From Chryseobacterium capnotolerans (GTDB lineage Bacteria; Bacteroidota; Bacteroidia; Flavobacteriales; Weeksellaceae): a stretch of DNA of 64,000 nt. Location of the stretch: contig NZ_CP065589.1 in NCBI RefSeq assembly GCF_021278965.1, forward strand, positions 2,361,001 to 2,425,000, given 5' to 3'. Positions within the stretch are counted from its first letter, which is position 1. Every line of letters begins with the position of its first letter. A program made the position numbers and the translations under genes. A model generated the notes under the pieces. It saw only the letters and a list, made by a program, of their open reading frames with translations. It was not told the origin of the DNA and ran no database searches. This document shows positions 1 through 8,527 of this stretch, one piece after another.

Positions 1-740
1 TGCTTAGCAGCATATTGTACACATTTTCTGACGGAAATTGTCCCAAAACGAAGCGCAATCCCAAGATGAGTCGTACGATCCATAGCAGGAAAATCTCTAT
101 AATCACCATAGGAATCGATGATATCTCTATCCAATTTAGGTTCTGCCAGTTCAAGATCTGTTTTCTCAAATCCTATTTCTTTTAATGAAATAATTTCTGA
201 AGGTCCACTGTAACCTGCAAAGTGATCCCAGTTTGTAGTAACAGACTCTATATTTTTACAGTTTTCTTTCCATTTCTTGGAGTATGGAGTGAAAACAGTA
301 TAGGGAGAAAGATCATTTTTCAGAATATTATTTTTTTCAAATATCACCTGATCTTTAAAGTCCCTAAACTGAATATGGTATTTTAATAACAAATCGGCTA
401 TCTGCCGATCCCGCTTTATGGCTTGCGGTTCATAATCCCTATTGCAAAAAACTGTATCAATTATAAATTCTTCCGCTATTTTTTTAAACACATCCGTTGG
501 GTTTCCATAGTAGACATGAAGACCGCTGTTATGTTTCTTCAACTCTTTATGGATCTGTTGCAAAGCCTGATGAATATAATCTACCCTTCTATCATACTTA
601 TTCTGAAGCTGATTCAGTATTTCTGTATCAAAAATAAAAATGGGAATAACATTTCTCCCAGCATTTAGGGCATGGTGAAGCCCGATATTATCGTCCAGCC
701 TAAGGTCTCTCCTGAACCAAAAAATATTCACTCTATTCAT
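1..740 (-). CDS. phrB: Deoxyribodipyrimidine photolyase / cryptochrome family protein (partial, 3' end outside window)
   Basis: This is the N-terminal 246 codons of a DNA photolyase, the flavoenzyme that uses light to split pyrimidine dimers. The reverse-strand reading begins MNRVNIFWFRRDLRLDDN, the typical start of the antenna-binding Rossmann domain. Further on come YDRRVDYIH and, near the window edge, DRTTHLGIALRFGTISVR, which leads into the helical FAD-binding domain. The start at 740 is preceded by an AG-rich ribosome-binding-like stretch (AAGAGAGG). The gene runs off the left edge without a stop, so the FAD and catalytic part cannot be seen. Whether it is a CPD photolyase or a cryptochrome-like member cannot be decided from this half. 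Confidence 0.93.
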   Translation of the reverse strand, partial: MNRVNIFWFRRDLRLDDNIGLHHALNAGRNVIPIFIFDTEILNQLQNKYDRRVDYIHQALQQIHKELKKHNSGLHVYYGNPTDVFKKIAEEFIIDTVFCNRDYEPQAIKRDRQIADLLLKYHIQFRDFKDQVIFEKNNILKNDLSPYTVFTPYSKKWKENCKNIESVTTNWDHFAGYSGPSEIISLKEIGFEKTDLELAEPKLDRDIIDSYGDYRDFPAMDRTTHLGIALRFGTISVRKCVQYAAK

Positions 741-1055
741 GACCTCTCTTTTAAAATATAAATATTTGCAATTAAAATAAATACAAATATACTATTTAAA
801 ACCAGTGAAAAGAATATTAATAAACTAATTTTAGATTAGAAATGAATAAAAGAAAATATATTCTGAATCTAAATGACGGATAAAAAAGCCAGAAATAGGT
901 GAAAAATTTATTTTAAAAGGCTTCCGGCATTGTATATAGGATACTAAAACAATATCATTTTAGCTTTTGATTTCTCTTGAAAACCTCACAATCATTAGCA
1001 TTTGTAAATAAGATTTACGAAATTTGCCTGCATTAAACGTACAGAACTCAGCGTA
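741..1055. other. Divergent intergenic region, AT-rich
   Basis: This spacer separates the photolyase gene (reverse) from the small gene at 1056 (forward). On the reverse strand a -7-like box TATATTTG lies at 784-791, about 44 bases before the photolyase start. Before the forward gene there is GAAATTTGCC near 1018-1027, a weaker match to the same box. I see no RNA gene, repeat or further reading frame here. Confidence 0.4.
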
Positions 1056-1289
1056 ATGGAAGAATTCGAACTCCCTGTAACCTATAAAGGAAAAGAAGAA
1101 CTTTTTAATGTAAAATTAGCCACCTTCACCTATGGTTATAAATTCTATGTAGATGTGAATGGTAACGAAATCGTTTTTGAACGCGATGATGAAGGTAATA
1201 TGCGGGCTATGATTCAGGATACCTCATCGGAGTCTAAGGTAGAAAGAGGGCTTATTGAGGCTATTATGGAAGTATTTAATACACTCTAA
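1056..1289 (+). CDS. Small conserved-looking hypothetical protein
   Basis: A 77-residue acidic soluble protein with no signal peptide or membrane segment. It looks like a small alpha/beta protein: MEEFELPVTYKGKEELFNV, then a central YGYKFYVDVNGNEIVFERDDEGN that reads as two beta strands, then a helical C-terminus (VERGLIEAIMEVFNTL). I do not recognise a named family. Codon use is like the neighbours and an AAATTTGCC box lies about 30 bases upstream, so expression is plausible. The last four bases overlap the end of the convergent araC remnant. No function is assigned. Confidence 0.65.
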   Translation: MEEFELPVTYKGKEELFNVKLATFTYGYKFYVDVNGNEIVFERDDEGNMRAMIQDTSSESKVERGLIEAIMEVFNTL

Positions 1290-1585
1290 GCTACTTCTAG
1301 CCTATATGCTTTAAGACTTTTCCCTTTATGTCTTTTGAAGAATTTGTTGATATGGCTTTCATCGGCAAAACCAAACTCATCGGCAATTTCATGAACTCTT
1401 TTATCACTGAAACGTAATCTATGTTCTATTAAACGGATTTTATAGGAAGAGATATATTGCTGGATAGATTCATTGCACTGTTTACGGAAATAGCTTCCAA
1501 GATAAGTTGGAGATAATCCAAACTCATTGGCAATAGTTTCTACTTTCAGAAGTTTGGGTTGGCGTATATTTTTGGCTACCAACAA
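1286..1585 (-). pseudogene. AraC-family regulator, 5'-truncated remnant (C-terminal HTH domain only)
   Basis: Only the C-terminal DNA-binding domain of an AraC-type regulator remains. The recognisable part runs from about NIRQPKLLKVETIANEFGL through LGSYFRKQCNESIQQYISSY to the second helix-turn-helix ADEFGFADESHINKFFKRHK. The reading frame stays open to 1759, but residues before roughly position 1585 are simply the antisense of the neighbouring oxidoreductase remnant, so the ligand-binding N-terminal half (normally about 180 residues) is gone. The break coincides with the 5' break of the forward gene. A protein could still be made from the chimeric frame, but it would not be a normal AraC regulator. 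Confidence 0.75.
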
Positions 1586-2002
1586 AGAATGGAACTGGAA
1601 CCTGACCTCGTAAAGGCCCTTGAAGATATTCAGTGGAGTGAGCATCAGATATGGATTCATCCTGTTTGGTGGCTGGGTATGCCCGCTGTAATGAAAGGTT
1701 TCTTTGATAGGGCATTTCTTCCCGGAATTGTTTTTAAAACGGATAAAAAAGGAAGCCATGAAGGATTACTCAATGCGAAATCAGCAAGGATCATTACCAC
1801 AGCTGGCGACCTATCTCTTAAATTATATGAAGATGAATACCTATCAAGCGGCCTTATTCAGCTAAAGAAAGGAATTTTGGAGTATTGTGGAGTTTCATCT
1901 GTTGAAAACCATTTTATTGGTCCTTTGTATGAATTAACGGAAAAGAACCGTGAACAATGGCTAGATACCATCACAGAACTTGCCATTACCGATTCTCTAT
2001 AA
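1580..2002 (+). pseudogene. NAD(P)H quinone oxidoreductase (flavodoxin-fold), 5'-truncated remnant
   Basis: This is the C-terminal two thirds of a KefF/MdaB-type NAD(P)H oxidoreductase. The hallmark stretch WSEHQIWIHPVWWLGMPAVM followed by KGFFDRAFLPGIVF is intact, as is the C-terminal GILEYCGVSSVENHFIGPLY. The N-terminal FMN-binding strand and phosphate loop that start this family, about 50-60 residues, are missing. Possible start codons at 1559 or 1589 would give a protein lacking the flavin site. The missing part ends where the araC remnant ends, which points to one deletion removing both 5' ends and the shared promoter region. Confidence 0.75.
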
Positions 2003-2005
2003 ACT

Positions 2006-2961
2006 TTAATAAACTTCAAATTCTTTACTGCCTTTAAGACGATAAAGGTAAAGGGTAATGTAAGTAACCTCTGCATTATCCTTCCCTTTTCTTTTGAAAT
2101 TGCCCCAAAGTGCTGATTTTTCATTATCAATCTTCTGCAAACATACGATTTTGCCATTGGCATAAAAAGTCATTTTATAATCTTCTATAGGCTTTATATC
2201 AAAAGATGAAATATCAGTTTTGGTTCTGAATACATATTCGTTCCATCTCTGCTTTATTTCTTCTGGTAATAAGTATAACTGTTGAGCCACTCTTTTTTCT
2301 CTGTTATAATAAATGTTAGCCAACGCACTCCAGGAACCGTTTATGTAGATATTTCTTATTTTATCATATTGAGTCAATACTTGCTGTTCAAGAGCTTGCA
2401 GCTTATCTTTATCGTCGGTAAGTAAAACCTCAGCATTATCAAGAGTTTTTATATCGTAAGGAATTTCAGCAAAGAAGGTGAATGCATCTTCAAATGCTTT
2501 GTTGTTTTCAATCCTTTTTTTAGAGGTTGAATATTTTCGTATCTCATCTTCTGCAGAATTCCCGGCTGTATTGATTGTTGATTTTACAATCTTCATCTGT
2601 ATTGCTGAGTTGGGAGAAAGTTCTGTATTTAAAATCTTCTTATCCTGATCAAACCCCGGAGTCATTTTAATCGTGATTTTTTGATTTCCCTTTTTAGTAA
2701 TCCATTCATTCAGTGGGAAATAAGAACCTGACAAACCACTGCCGGAATTGTCTTTGTATATTATAACAGGAATATCATTAATTAAAACTTCAAAAGAACA
2801 ATTATTGGTAGAGATATAAACACCATAATGAGGTTCATTATCTTTTTTTTGACTTCCCGATTGTTTACAGGGATATTTTGATGAGATCCGATAGATTCAT
2901 TTTTTTTCTCAGCATGAACTGACAGAGAAAATAGTAAACCTAATACAATATATTTTTTCAT
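2006..2961 (-). pseudogene. Exported hypothetical protein, interrupted by a one-base frameshift
   Basis: The reverse strand at 2961 opens with a clear signal peptide, MKKYIVLGLLFSLSVHA, but the frame stops soon after. The rest of the protein continues in another frame (YGVYISTNNCSFEVLINDIP onward to ...SKEFEVY at 2006). Adding one A to the run of eight A's (2843-2850 on the forward strand as T's) joins them into a 318-residue secreted or periplasmic protein. The mature part has no motif I recognise; it is mostly beta-rich with a helical lysine-rich middle (about 110-200). The 242-codon downstream frame alone has only a TTG start. Either the gene is broken, phase-variable, or the sequence lacks one base. 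Confidence 0.7.
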
Positions 2962-3145
2962 ATTTTTTGTTTTATCTCATATACAACCTTTGTAATGAGA
3001 TTTTTCACGATGATTAGTTCAATCTCTAAAAATAGGAATAATCATTTCCATATTATGATAAAAATAAGATATTTTTTTGACCGATGCATATGTATCAGAC
3101 AGTAATCTTACAGGTGATATCACAACGGAATACCCATACAATATA

Positions 3146-3910
3146 TTATTCAAAAACCACATAGTTTACTTTATCTACTCCGGTGTTCCCTGTTTTCTCA
3201 TGATAAGCATAGAGAACAAGTTCATAATTTCCTGGGGTATTAATCACATAATTTCCTTCAAATAGGTTCGTAGAAACCCATGACATATCAATATTCTTAA
3301 CGAATTTCCCATCTTTTTTAAGGATTCCTTTCACTTCAATCTCATCTGAGTTCCAAACTCCGCCTTTTTCAATGACGCAGCCACACATCATGACAATATT
3401 GGCCTGAAACAGGAAAGGTTTATCCTTAATGGTATTCAATGCAATATATTGATGTGTTCTTGGTTTTAAAATATCAATAATGTAACCGGGAATTTCAAGG
3501 ATAATACCTTCTCCTAAAATGTTTTTCCCTGGTATCAGCCATAGTTCCGTACTGACAACAGCCTGTGCCTGCTTACTGTTCAAAGGAGAAATAACTTCTA
3601 TCGTCACAAATGTAGGTTCGTCAATATCAACTGTAGCTACAAAGCCACCAGTCTGATCATCAGCAATTGAATTTCCTCTCACTTTAGGGGTTTTCATGAT
3701 CAGATCAGTGTTCCCGGTACTCCCGGTTGTTTTTCCTTCTGCTAAAATTCTTTGGTTTAATTTATTCCGGACAATGATATGAGCACCCCCCAATGAGCTT
3801 CCGATGAATTTGGCATCTTTAGCTTTTGCTCTTACCATCACTTTAGTTTCGGTAGCAGAAATCACAAGGTTAGAAAAAAATAACGCGGTAATGAGAAGAA
3901 GTGTTTTCAT
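3146..3910 (-). CDS. Exported protein of unknown function, beta-rich
   Basis: A 254-residue protein with a Sec signal peptide (MKTLLLITALFFSNLVISA) and a predicted periplasmic or secreted mature part. It is rich in beta-strand patterns (ETKVMVRAKAKDAKFIGSSL, VATVDIDEPTFVTIEVIS) and ends in an Ig-like strand series (NTPGNYELVLYAYHEKTGN). A single CGC motif (MMCGCVIEKGG) sits in the middle. It has no T9SS tail. It starts only three bases after the marR stop at 3913, so the two are surely cotranscribed and this protein is probably controlled by that regulator. I do not recognise the family and give no function. Confidence 0.8.
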   Translation of the reverse strand: MKTLLLITALFFSNLVISATETKVMVRAKAKDAKFIGSSLGGAHIIVRNKLNQRILAEGKTTGSTGNTDLIMKTPKVRGNSIADDQTGGFVATVDIDEPTFVTIEVISPLNSKQAQAVVSTELWLIPGKNILGEGIILEIPGYIIDILKPRTHQYIALNTIKDKPFLFQANIVMMCGCVIEKGGVWNSDEIEVKGILKKDGKFVKNIDMSWVSTNLFEGNYVINTPGNYELVLYAYHEKTGNTGVDKVNYVVFE

Positions 3911-3912
3911 GA

Positions 3913-4401
3913 TTATATTGTTTTTAAGTATTCCTGTTTGAAACGGTGGTGGAAAGATTCGTTTTTCAGTTCCTGATCTATGGTGTCAAGGTAAGAAAGG
4001 ATAGATAAATCTTCTGACAATAATTTTAGAATAGCTTTTTCACAGCTGTCCCAGATTTGTTCCAATTGTGGAAGCATTTCAATAGCTTTAGTAGATAATG
4101 AAATCATCTGTTTGCGTTTGTCTTCATTATCCTTTTGAATGATCAGGTATCCTTTTTCTGTCATTTTTTTTACAATAACCACTACTGATGGATGAGAATA
4201 CCCCAATGGTTCTGCAATATCTGTAATAGAAATCTCCCCTTTCTTCTGAAGCAGCTTAAAAATGAGATACCAGTTAGGTTCTACATCAATGCCAAACTCT
4301 TTATAAAATTTCCTTACATCATGAGACATCCGGTCACTGATTCTTTTTAACCTGCTATCTAATGCTTTGTATCCCAATTCTTTAATAAAGTCAAAATCCA
4401 T
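3913..4401 (-). CDS. MarR-family transcriptional regulator
   Basis: A 162-residue winged-helix regulator. The central MarR region is plain: LLQKKGEISITDIAEPLGYS as helix-turn-helix, HPSVVVIVKKMTEKGYLIIQ as recognition helix, and the wing with KDNEDKRKQMISLS (the family's D-x-R-x-K pattern). N- and C-terminal helices (MDFDFIKELGYKALDSRL and ELKNESFHHRFKQEYLKTI) would form the dimer interface. It is the first gene of a two-gene unit with the exported protein at 3146. A strong inverted-repeat site 32 bases upstream (4433-4462) suggests autoregulation. The ligand cannot be read from the sequence. Confidence 0.92.
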   Translation of the reverse strand: MDFDFIKELGYKALDSRLKRISDRMSHDVRKFYKEFGIDVEPNWYLIFKLLQKKGEISITDIAEPLGYSHPSVVVIVKKMTEKGYLIIQKDNEDKRKQMISLSTKAIEMLPQLEQIWDSCEKAILKLLSEDLSILSYLDTIDQELKNESFHHRFKQEYLKTI

Positions 4402-4432
4402 TTTAAAAATCTTTGATGTAAATATATAAAAA

Positions 4433-4462
4433 AATATAGTTGACTATATAGTTCGCTATATT
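4433..4462 (-). promoter_or_regulatory. marR operator: Probable MarR operator (two adjacent inverted repeats)
   Basis: The stretch reads AATATAG-TTGA-CTATATAG-TTCG-CTATATT: two TATAG-N4-CTATA inverted repeats that share the central CTATATAG, itself a perfect palindrome. On the reverse strand it lies 32 bases before the marR start and just upstream of a -7-like TATATTTA (4419-4426), so a bound dimer would cover the -33 region. This position and shape fit an autorepressor site. Confidence 0.7.
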
Positions 4463-4538
4463 AATTTTAGAAAAAGATTTAAACATTAATAAATCAACGG
4501 TTTACAAAAACAGAAATAAATTTTATTACTGTAATTTG

Positions 4539-5384
4539 TTATCTGTTCTTCTTCCTGTATTCACCTGGAGTAATGCCTCTATACTTTTTAAAGAGCTTGG
4601 AAAGGTGGCTTTCATCACTGAATTGCAGCTCATAAGCAATCTCACTTAGCCTTATGCTGCTGTATTTCAAATAGGTTTCTACCAGTTTAAGTCGATAATC
4701 CAGTAAGTAATCCTGATAGGAAACTCCGGTCTGTTGTTTAAAGTACTCTCCGAAATAATTTCCCGAAATCCCAAAATGGTCTGCAATGGTCTGGATTCCG
4801 GTCTTTTCTCTATCTTTTATATGCTTTTGAATGTAAGCAATGATCTTCATAATGGAAAAGGCCTTTTTATTCTCCTGTAAATCTGAAGTTTCACTCTGAA
4901 TGATATTTCTGGCAATAAGATTAAGTAAAATTGAAATACAATTACGGATCACAAGATAATCTTCTGCTTTATTCCCGAATTCATAAGCAATCTGCTGAAT
5001 AAGGGTCTTTGCAAAATCTTCATCATTTTTATTACGGAATACACAGCCGGCACGGGCATGATAATTATTACTGATATATTGAAGTTTATACAGATTTTCA
5101 CAACTTTCAATACGGTCTGCTTCCAGACGAATCTTATCGATAAACGCAATGGGACATTCTATACTGATCAAATCAGCATTATCACTTTCAAAGCGATAGG
5201 ATTCCTGCTGGGGAATAATAAAAAGTTTTCCTTCCGTAAAATCAATATAACGGTCATCATAAAGCAGCTTTCCTTTTCCCTTTACAATGTATACAAATGA
5301 AAGAAAAACTGCTGTTTTAAAAACTGCCTCTCCTTTAAGTTTTATTTCTTTTACTGTAATTCCTTCGAGATGAATCCCTTTCAT
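4539..5384 (-). CDS. AraC-family transcriptional regulator (cupin sensor plus HTH)
   Basis: A 281-residue full-length AraC regulator. Residues about 1-140 form a cupin-like sensor (FVYIVKGKGKLLYDDRYIDF, EGKLFIIPQQESYRFES). Residues about 180-281 hold the paired helix-turn-helix domain, with TIADHFGISGNYFGEYFKQQ and the signature LSEIAYELQFSDESHLSKLF followed by KKYRGITPGEYR. It is divergent from the MFS exporter gene at 5459 with only 74 bases between the starts, so it most likely controls that exporter. The short spacer holds the promoters for both genes. The inducer is unknown. Confidence 0.9.
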   Translation of the reverse strand: MKGIHLEGITVKEIKLKGEAVFKTAVFLSFVYIVKGKGKLLYDDRYIDFTEGKLFIIPQQESYRFESDNADLISIECPIAFIDKIRLEADRIESCENLYKLQYISNNYHARAGCVFRNKNDEDFAKTLIQQIAYEFGNKAEDYLVIRNCISILLNLIARNIIQSETSDLQENKKAFSIMKIIAYIQKHIKDREKTGIQTIADHFGISGNYFGEYFKQQTGVSYQDYLLDYRLKLVETYLKYSSIRLSEIAYELQFSDESHLSKLFKKYRGITPGEYRKKNR

Positions 5385-5439
5385 GTATGCACACTATATT
5401 TTCCTCCAAAAGTACAATTTTACCATAACATAAGGAGGT

Positions 5440-5447
5440 TATTTTTG
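5440..5447 (+). promoter_or_regulatory. -7 promoter box for the MFS exporter gene
   Basis: TATTTTTG matches the Bacteroidota -7 consensus TAnnTTTG and lies 12 bases before the ATG at 5459. This implies a very short leader of about 5 bases. No convincing -33 TTTG is seen; the usual position holds TTTTACC. Confidence 0.5.
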
Positions 5448-5458
5448 CATAAAAAAAT

Positions 5459-6838
5459 ATGAACACTTATCCGAAACGATGGCATGCCCTCAATTTTCTG
5501 ATGGCCGGAGCCTTCCTTTCACCCCTGGATTACTTTATTGTGAATATGGCCTTACCTTCCATAAAAAATGCTTTCAAAGCCAGTGACCACCAGTTACAAA
5601 TGGTTATTGCTATTTATGGACTTACCTATGGAGCCTTAGTAGTATGTGGCGGCAGGCTGGGTGATCTCTATGGACGAAAGAAAATTTTCACATTGGGATT
5701 ATATACTTTTTTATTATCTTCTTTGGCCTGTGCTTTTTCTCCTACCGTTACATGGCTTATTATAGCAAGATTATTCCAGGGAGTTGGGGCTTCATTACTT
5801 GCTCCACAGGTTCTGGCTTCCATAAAAGTATTATTCAGCAGCCAGGAACAGCCAAAAGCAGTAAGCCTTTTCAGTTCAGTATTTGGCTTAGCTTCTGTCG
5901 TAGGGCAATTACTTGGAGGGTTCCTTCTCAGCATGCATTGGGAATATTTTTCATGGGAACTGGTGTTTCTCGTGAATGTTCCTGTCACGATCATTTGTAT
6001 TGCCGGGATTCATTTTACAATGGACAACAGTCACAAAGAATCTAAGTCTGGAATTGACTTTAAAGGGGCATTATTACTGATTCTCGCTTTGCTCATGCTG
6101 ATATGTCCTCTTATTTTCGGGCAGAAATACCAATGGGCATGGTGGATATTTGCAGTGATGCTATCAGGCGTATCTCTAATGATTATTTTCTTTAGATACG
6201 AAATGTATCTGCTAAAAAACAACCGTTCGGTACTTATAGATCCTACACTCCTTCAATACAAACCTTTTGCATTGAGCCTTCTCATTCTCTTTTTTTACAA
6301 TTTCACTTCAGGTCTCTTCATTTGTTACCCTTACTATCTCCAGGAGTTTCTTCACCAGAGCTCCATACAGACTGGACTCGCTATTGTCCCTTACGGAATT
6401 GCTTTTTTCCTGGGACCATTGATGGTATCTAAAATAAAACGGTCTTCCCATACCCTGATTTATATTGGTCTAGGATTATTAATGGGAGGGTTTATCTTTA
6501 GTGCATTGTGTTTTTATTTACAGCAAAAACCTTCTTTCATCACAAATATTACTTTGTTTATAGCGGGTTTGGGACATGGGACTATTATGCCGGTGATGAT
6601 GCGGACGGCCATTACTTTTACCAGCAAAGAAAAGGCTGGCCAGGCTTCAGGCCTGATAAGTATCGGAATACAAGTAGGAAGTGTAACCGGAGGCGCCGTA
6701 ATTGGAACCTTATTTTTTAATCTGATTGAAATACTGGGTTTTCCAAAGGCCTTTGCTATATCCATCTTTATGATTGGAGCCGTTCAGGTAATAGGGATAT
6801 TAATCAGCAGCAGATTACGTCAATATAGTAACACCTAA
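5459..6838 (+). CDS. MFS transporter, DHA2 (drug:H+ antiporter, EmrB/QacA) family
   Basis: A 459-residue integral inner-membrane protein with about 14 hydrophobic segments, as expected for the DHA2 group. The N-terminal half carries the motif-1 loop GGRLGDLYGRKKIF and the antiporter motif C-like stretch GVGASLLAPQVLASI. The opening DYFIVNMALPSIKNAF is the usual DHA2 start of TM1. It probably exports a toxic compound using the proton gradient. It is divergent from the AraC gene at 4539 and followed after 28 bases by the small gene at 6867, which is likely in the same transcript. The substrate cannot be told from sequence. Confidence 0.92.
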   Translation: MNTYPKRWHALNFLMAGAFLSPLDYFIVNMALPSIKNAFKASDHQLQMVIAIYGLTYGALVVCGGRLGDLYGRKKIFTLGLYTFLLSSLACAFSPTVTWLIIARLFQGVGASLLAPQVLASIKVLFSSQEQPKAVSLFSSVFGLASVVGQLLGGFLLSMHWEYFSWELVFLVNVPVTIICIAGIHFTMDNSHKESKSGIDFKGALLLILALLMLICPLIFGQKYQWAWWIFAVMLSGVSLMIIFFRYEMYLLKNNRSVLIDPTLLQYKPFALSLLILFFYNFTSGLFICYPYYLQEFLHQSSIQTGLAIVPYGIAFFLGPLMVSKIKRSSHTLIYIGLGLLMGGFIFSALCFYLQQKPSFITNITLFIAGLGHGTIMPVMMRTAITFTSKEKAGQASGLISIGIQVGSVTGGAVIGTLFFNLIEILGFPKAFAISIFMIGAVQVIGILISSRLRQYSNT

Positions 6839-6866
6839 TTTTTATCAATAATAAATTTTTAATCTC

Positions 6867-7256
6867 ATGAATAACAAAGAAAAAATCACTAAAGAATTAA
6901 AAGATTTCTGTGAAAATATCGAAAAATGGTTTCAGGGGAATGAGAAGGATGCGAATGCTTTATCAAGAAAGATCCTTTCCGGATTCTCTCCTGAATTCAA
7001 TATGATTAATGGAGACGGAAATCCTATTAGCCTAAACCTATTTTCAGAATGGCTTCCTACTGTTTTTGGGAAATTCCCAGATCGTAGTATACAGATCGAA
7101 AATGTAGAAATTCATTGTTCTGAGTATCATGGTCTGGCTACTTATACTGAAATTCAGATTACAGAAGGGATCATAAACCAACGAAAGGGCTCAGCCGTTT
7201 TCTTTTTTAAAGAAGAGAAAGCTTTATGGTTCCATCTGGTAGAAACCTGGATATAA
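6867..7256 (+). CDS. Hypothetical protein, possibly SnoaL/NTF2-like
   Basis: A 129-residue soluble protein with no signal peptide. The layout is helix (KELKDFCENIEKWFQGNEKD), a short middle, then four beta strands ending FFFKEEKALWFHLVETWI. This order, with the final aromatic strand, resembles small NTF2-fold (SnoaL/DUF4440-like) proteins, but I see no catalytic residues to confirm it. It lies 28 bases after the MFS gene and ends just before a strong terminator, so it is the last gene of that transcript. A link to the exported substrate is a guess. Confidence 0.7.
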   Translation: MNNKEKITKELKDFCENIEKWFQGNEKDANALSRKILSGFSPEFNMINGDGNPISLNLFSEWLPTVFGKFPDRSIQIENVEIHCSEYHGLATYTEIQITEGIINQRKGSAVFFFKEEKALWFHLVETWI

Positions 7257-7263
7257 AGGTAAG

Positions 7264-7286
7264 CGGACTGTTTTTTCAACAGTCCG
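7264..7286 (+). terminator. Rho-independent terminator after the MFS unit
   Basis: Perfect 9-bp stem CGGACTGTT / AACAGTCCG with a five-base loop, followed by TTCTATTTTT. It lies 7 bases after the stop at 7256 and separates two convergent units. Confidence 0.8.
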
Positions 7287-7304
7287 TTCTATTTTTAACA
7301 ATAA

Positions 7305-8465
7305 TTATTTATCCTTTCGAAATACCTTCATTTTTCCAGCCATCATACTCAATAGAATTCCAAAACAGGCAAAAAGTCCGAAAGAATATCTTAAATCAAA
7401 ACTTTCTGCAACATATCCAATCAAAGGCGGTCCAATCAGAAAGCCTAAGAATGAAATACTGGACACGAATGACAAGGCTATACTTGGGGCAACCGTATTG
7501 ACTTTCCCAATGGTACTGTATACTGATGGTACACTTAAAGAAGCTCCAAGCCCAATAATCATAAAGGCAATAATACAAATCCATAACTCAGGAAAGAAAA
7601 CGCTCAGGAAAAGGCCGAAACTCATCAGGATTCCACAGAACTGCAATACGGTTCTTTTTCCCAGCCTTTCAATGATCCTATTTCCAATAAACCGTCCTAA
7701 AGTCATCATTAAGATAAAACTTGTATACCCCAATATCACAAGACTTTTCGGTGCTTTTACAATCGTTTGAAAATACACTCCACTCCAGTCAAACATAGCT
7801 CCTTCAATCGCCATACTTAGAAATCCAATGATTCCTAATCCAACCAATGTTGGATTTACAGATTTAAAAATGGATTGCGTTTGCGGCTGAACTTTATGAA
7901 TAATGTTGGTAAGGTTGCTCCTGCTATACATCCAGATCAGAGTGACGAGAATGAAAGTCAGCACAAAGTGATGAAAAGTTTCTATATGCAGATTAATCGT
8001 AAGCATTCCTACAAGCGCCCCTATCAATCCTGCAAAACACCAGGCTCCATGATAAGAAGATAACAGTGTTCTTTTGGTGATGGATTCTATTTCAATAGCC
8101 TGTGTATTGATTGCAATATTACACAGATTTCCTGTTACTCCAAAGAAAAACAGAACAGCTGCTAAAATCCAGTAAGACGGAGAAAGCCCTATCAGTAAAA
8201 GAAAGCCCGGGTACAGTAGGAAACAGCTTTTAATCATCGTACTGCTTCCATATCTGCTGATTAATTTCCCGGATAACATCATGGTAGAAAGCTGACCTAT
8301 CGGCATCAGAAGCAAAAGGGTTCCAAGCTGGGCTTCATTGATAGAAAGGGCATCTTTAATAATGGGAATCCGGCTGGCCCATGACGAGAAAACAAGCCCG
8401 TGGGCAAAGAAAAGTAAAAAACAGGCCGTAGGCATTTTTGCATTGAATGATTCTCTATCGTGCAT
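7305..8465 (-). CDS. MFS transporter, YbjJ-like 12-TM family
   Basis: A 386-residue membrane protein with about 12 hydrophobic segments. The opening LLFFAHGLVFSSWASRIP and the early SINEAQLGTLLLLMPIGQLS, then LSGKLISRYGSS (motif A loop), are typical of the YbjJ/fucose-permease-like MFS group. A second motif-A-like loop, GRFIGNRIIERLGKR, follows the mid-point. It is divergent from the AraC gene at 8658, whose product probably controls it through the direct repeat at 8528-8558, 63 bases before the start. The substrate is not evident. Confidence 0.9.
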   Translation of the reverse strand: MHDRESFNAKMPTACFLLFFAHGLVFSSWASRIPIIKDALSINEAQLGTLLLLMPIGQLSTMMLSGKLISRYGSSTMIKSCFLLYPGFLLLIGLSPSYWILAAVLFFFGVTGNLCNIAINTQAIEIESITKRTLLSSYHGAWCFAGLIGALVGMLTINLHIETFHHFVLTFILVTLIWMYSRSNLTNIIHKVQPQTQSIFKSVNPTLVGLGIIGFLSMAIEGAMFDWSGVYFQTIVKAPKSLVILGYTSFILMMTLGRFIGNRIIERLGKRTVLQFCGILMSFGLFLSVFFPELWICIIAFMIIGLGASLSVPSVYSTIGKVNTVAPSIALSFVSSISFLGFLIGPPLIGYVAESFDLRYSFGLFACFGILLSMMAGKMKVFRKDK

Positions 8466-8527
8466 TAAAACAGTGTTTGATTAAAATTTCCGTTTGCGAA
8501 GTTAGCAACACTTAACGAATAAAATAC

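Noticed and set aside
423..668. Open frame on the forward strand inside the photolyase gene
   Set aside because: It is antisense to a strong photolyase reading and has no family match.
5752..6045. A 97-residue forward frame inside the MFS gene
   Set aside because: A +1 shadow of the well-supported transporter, with no start signal of its own.
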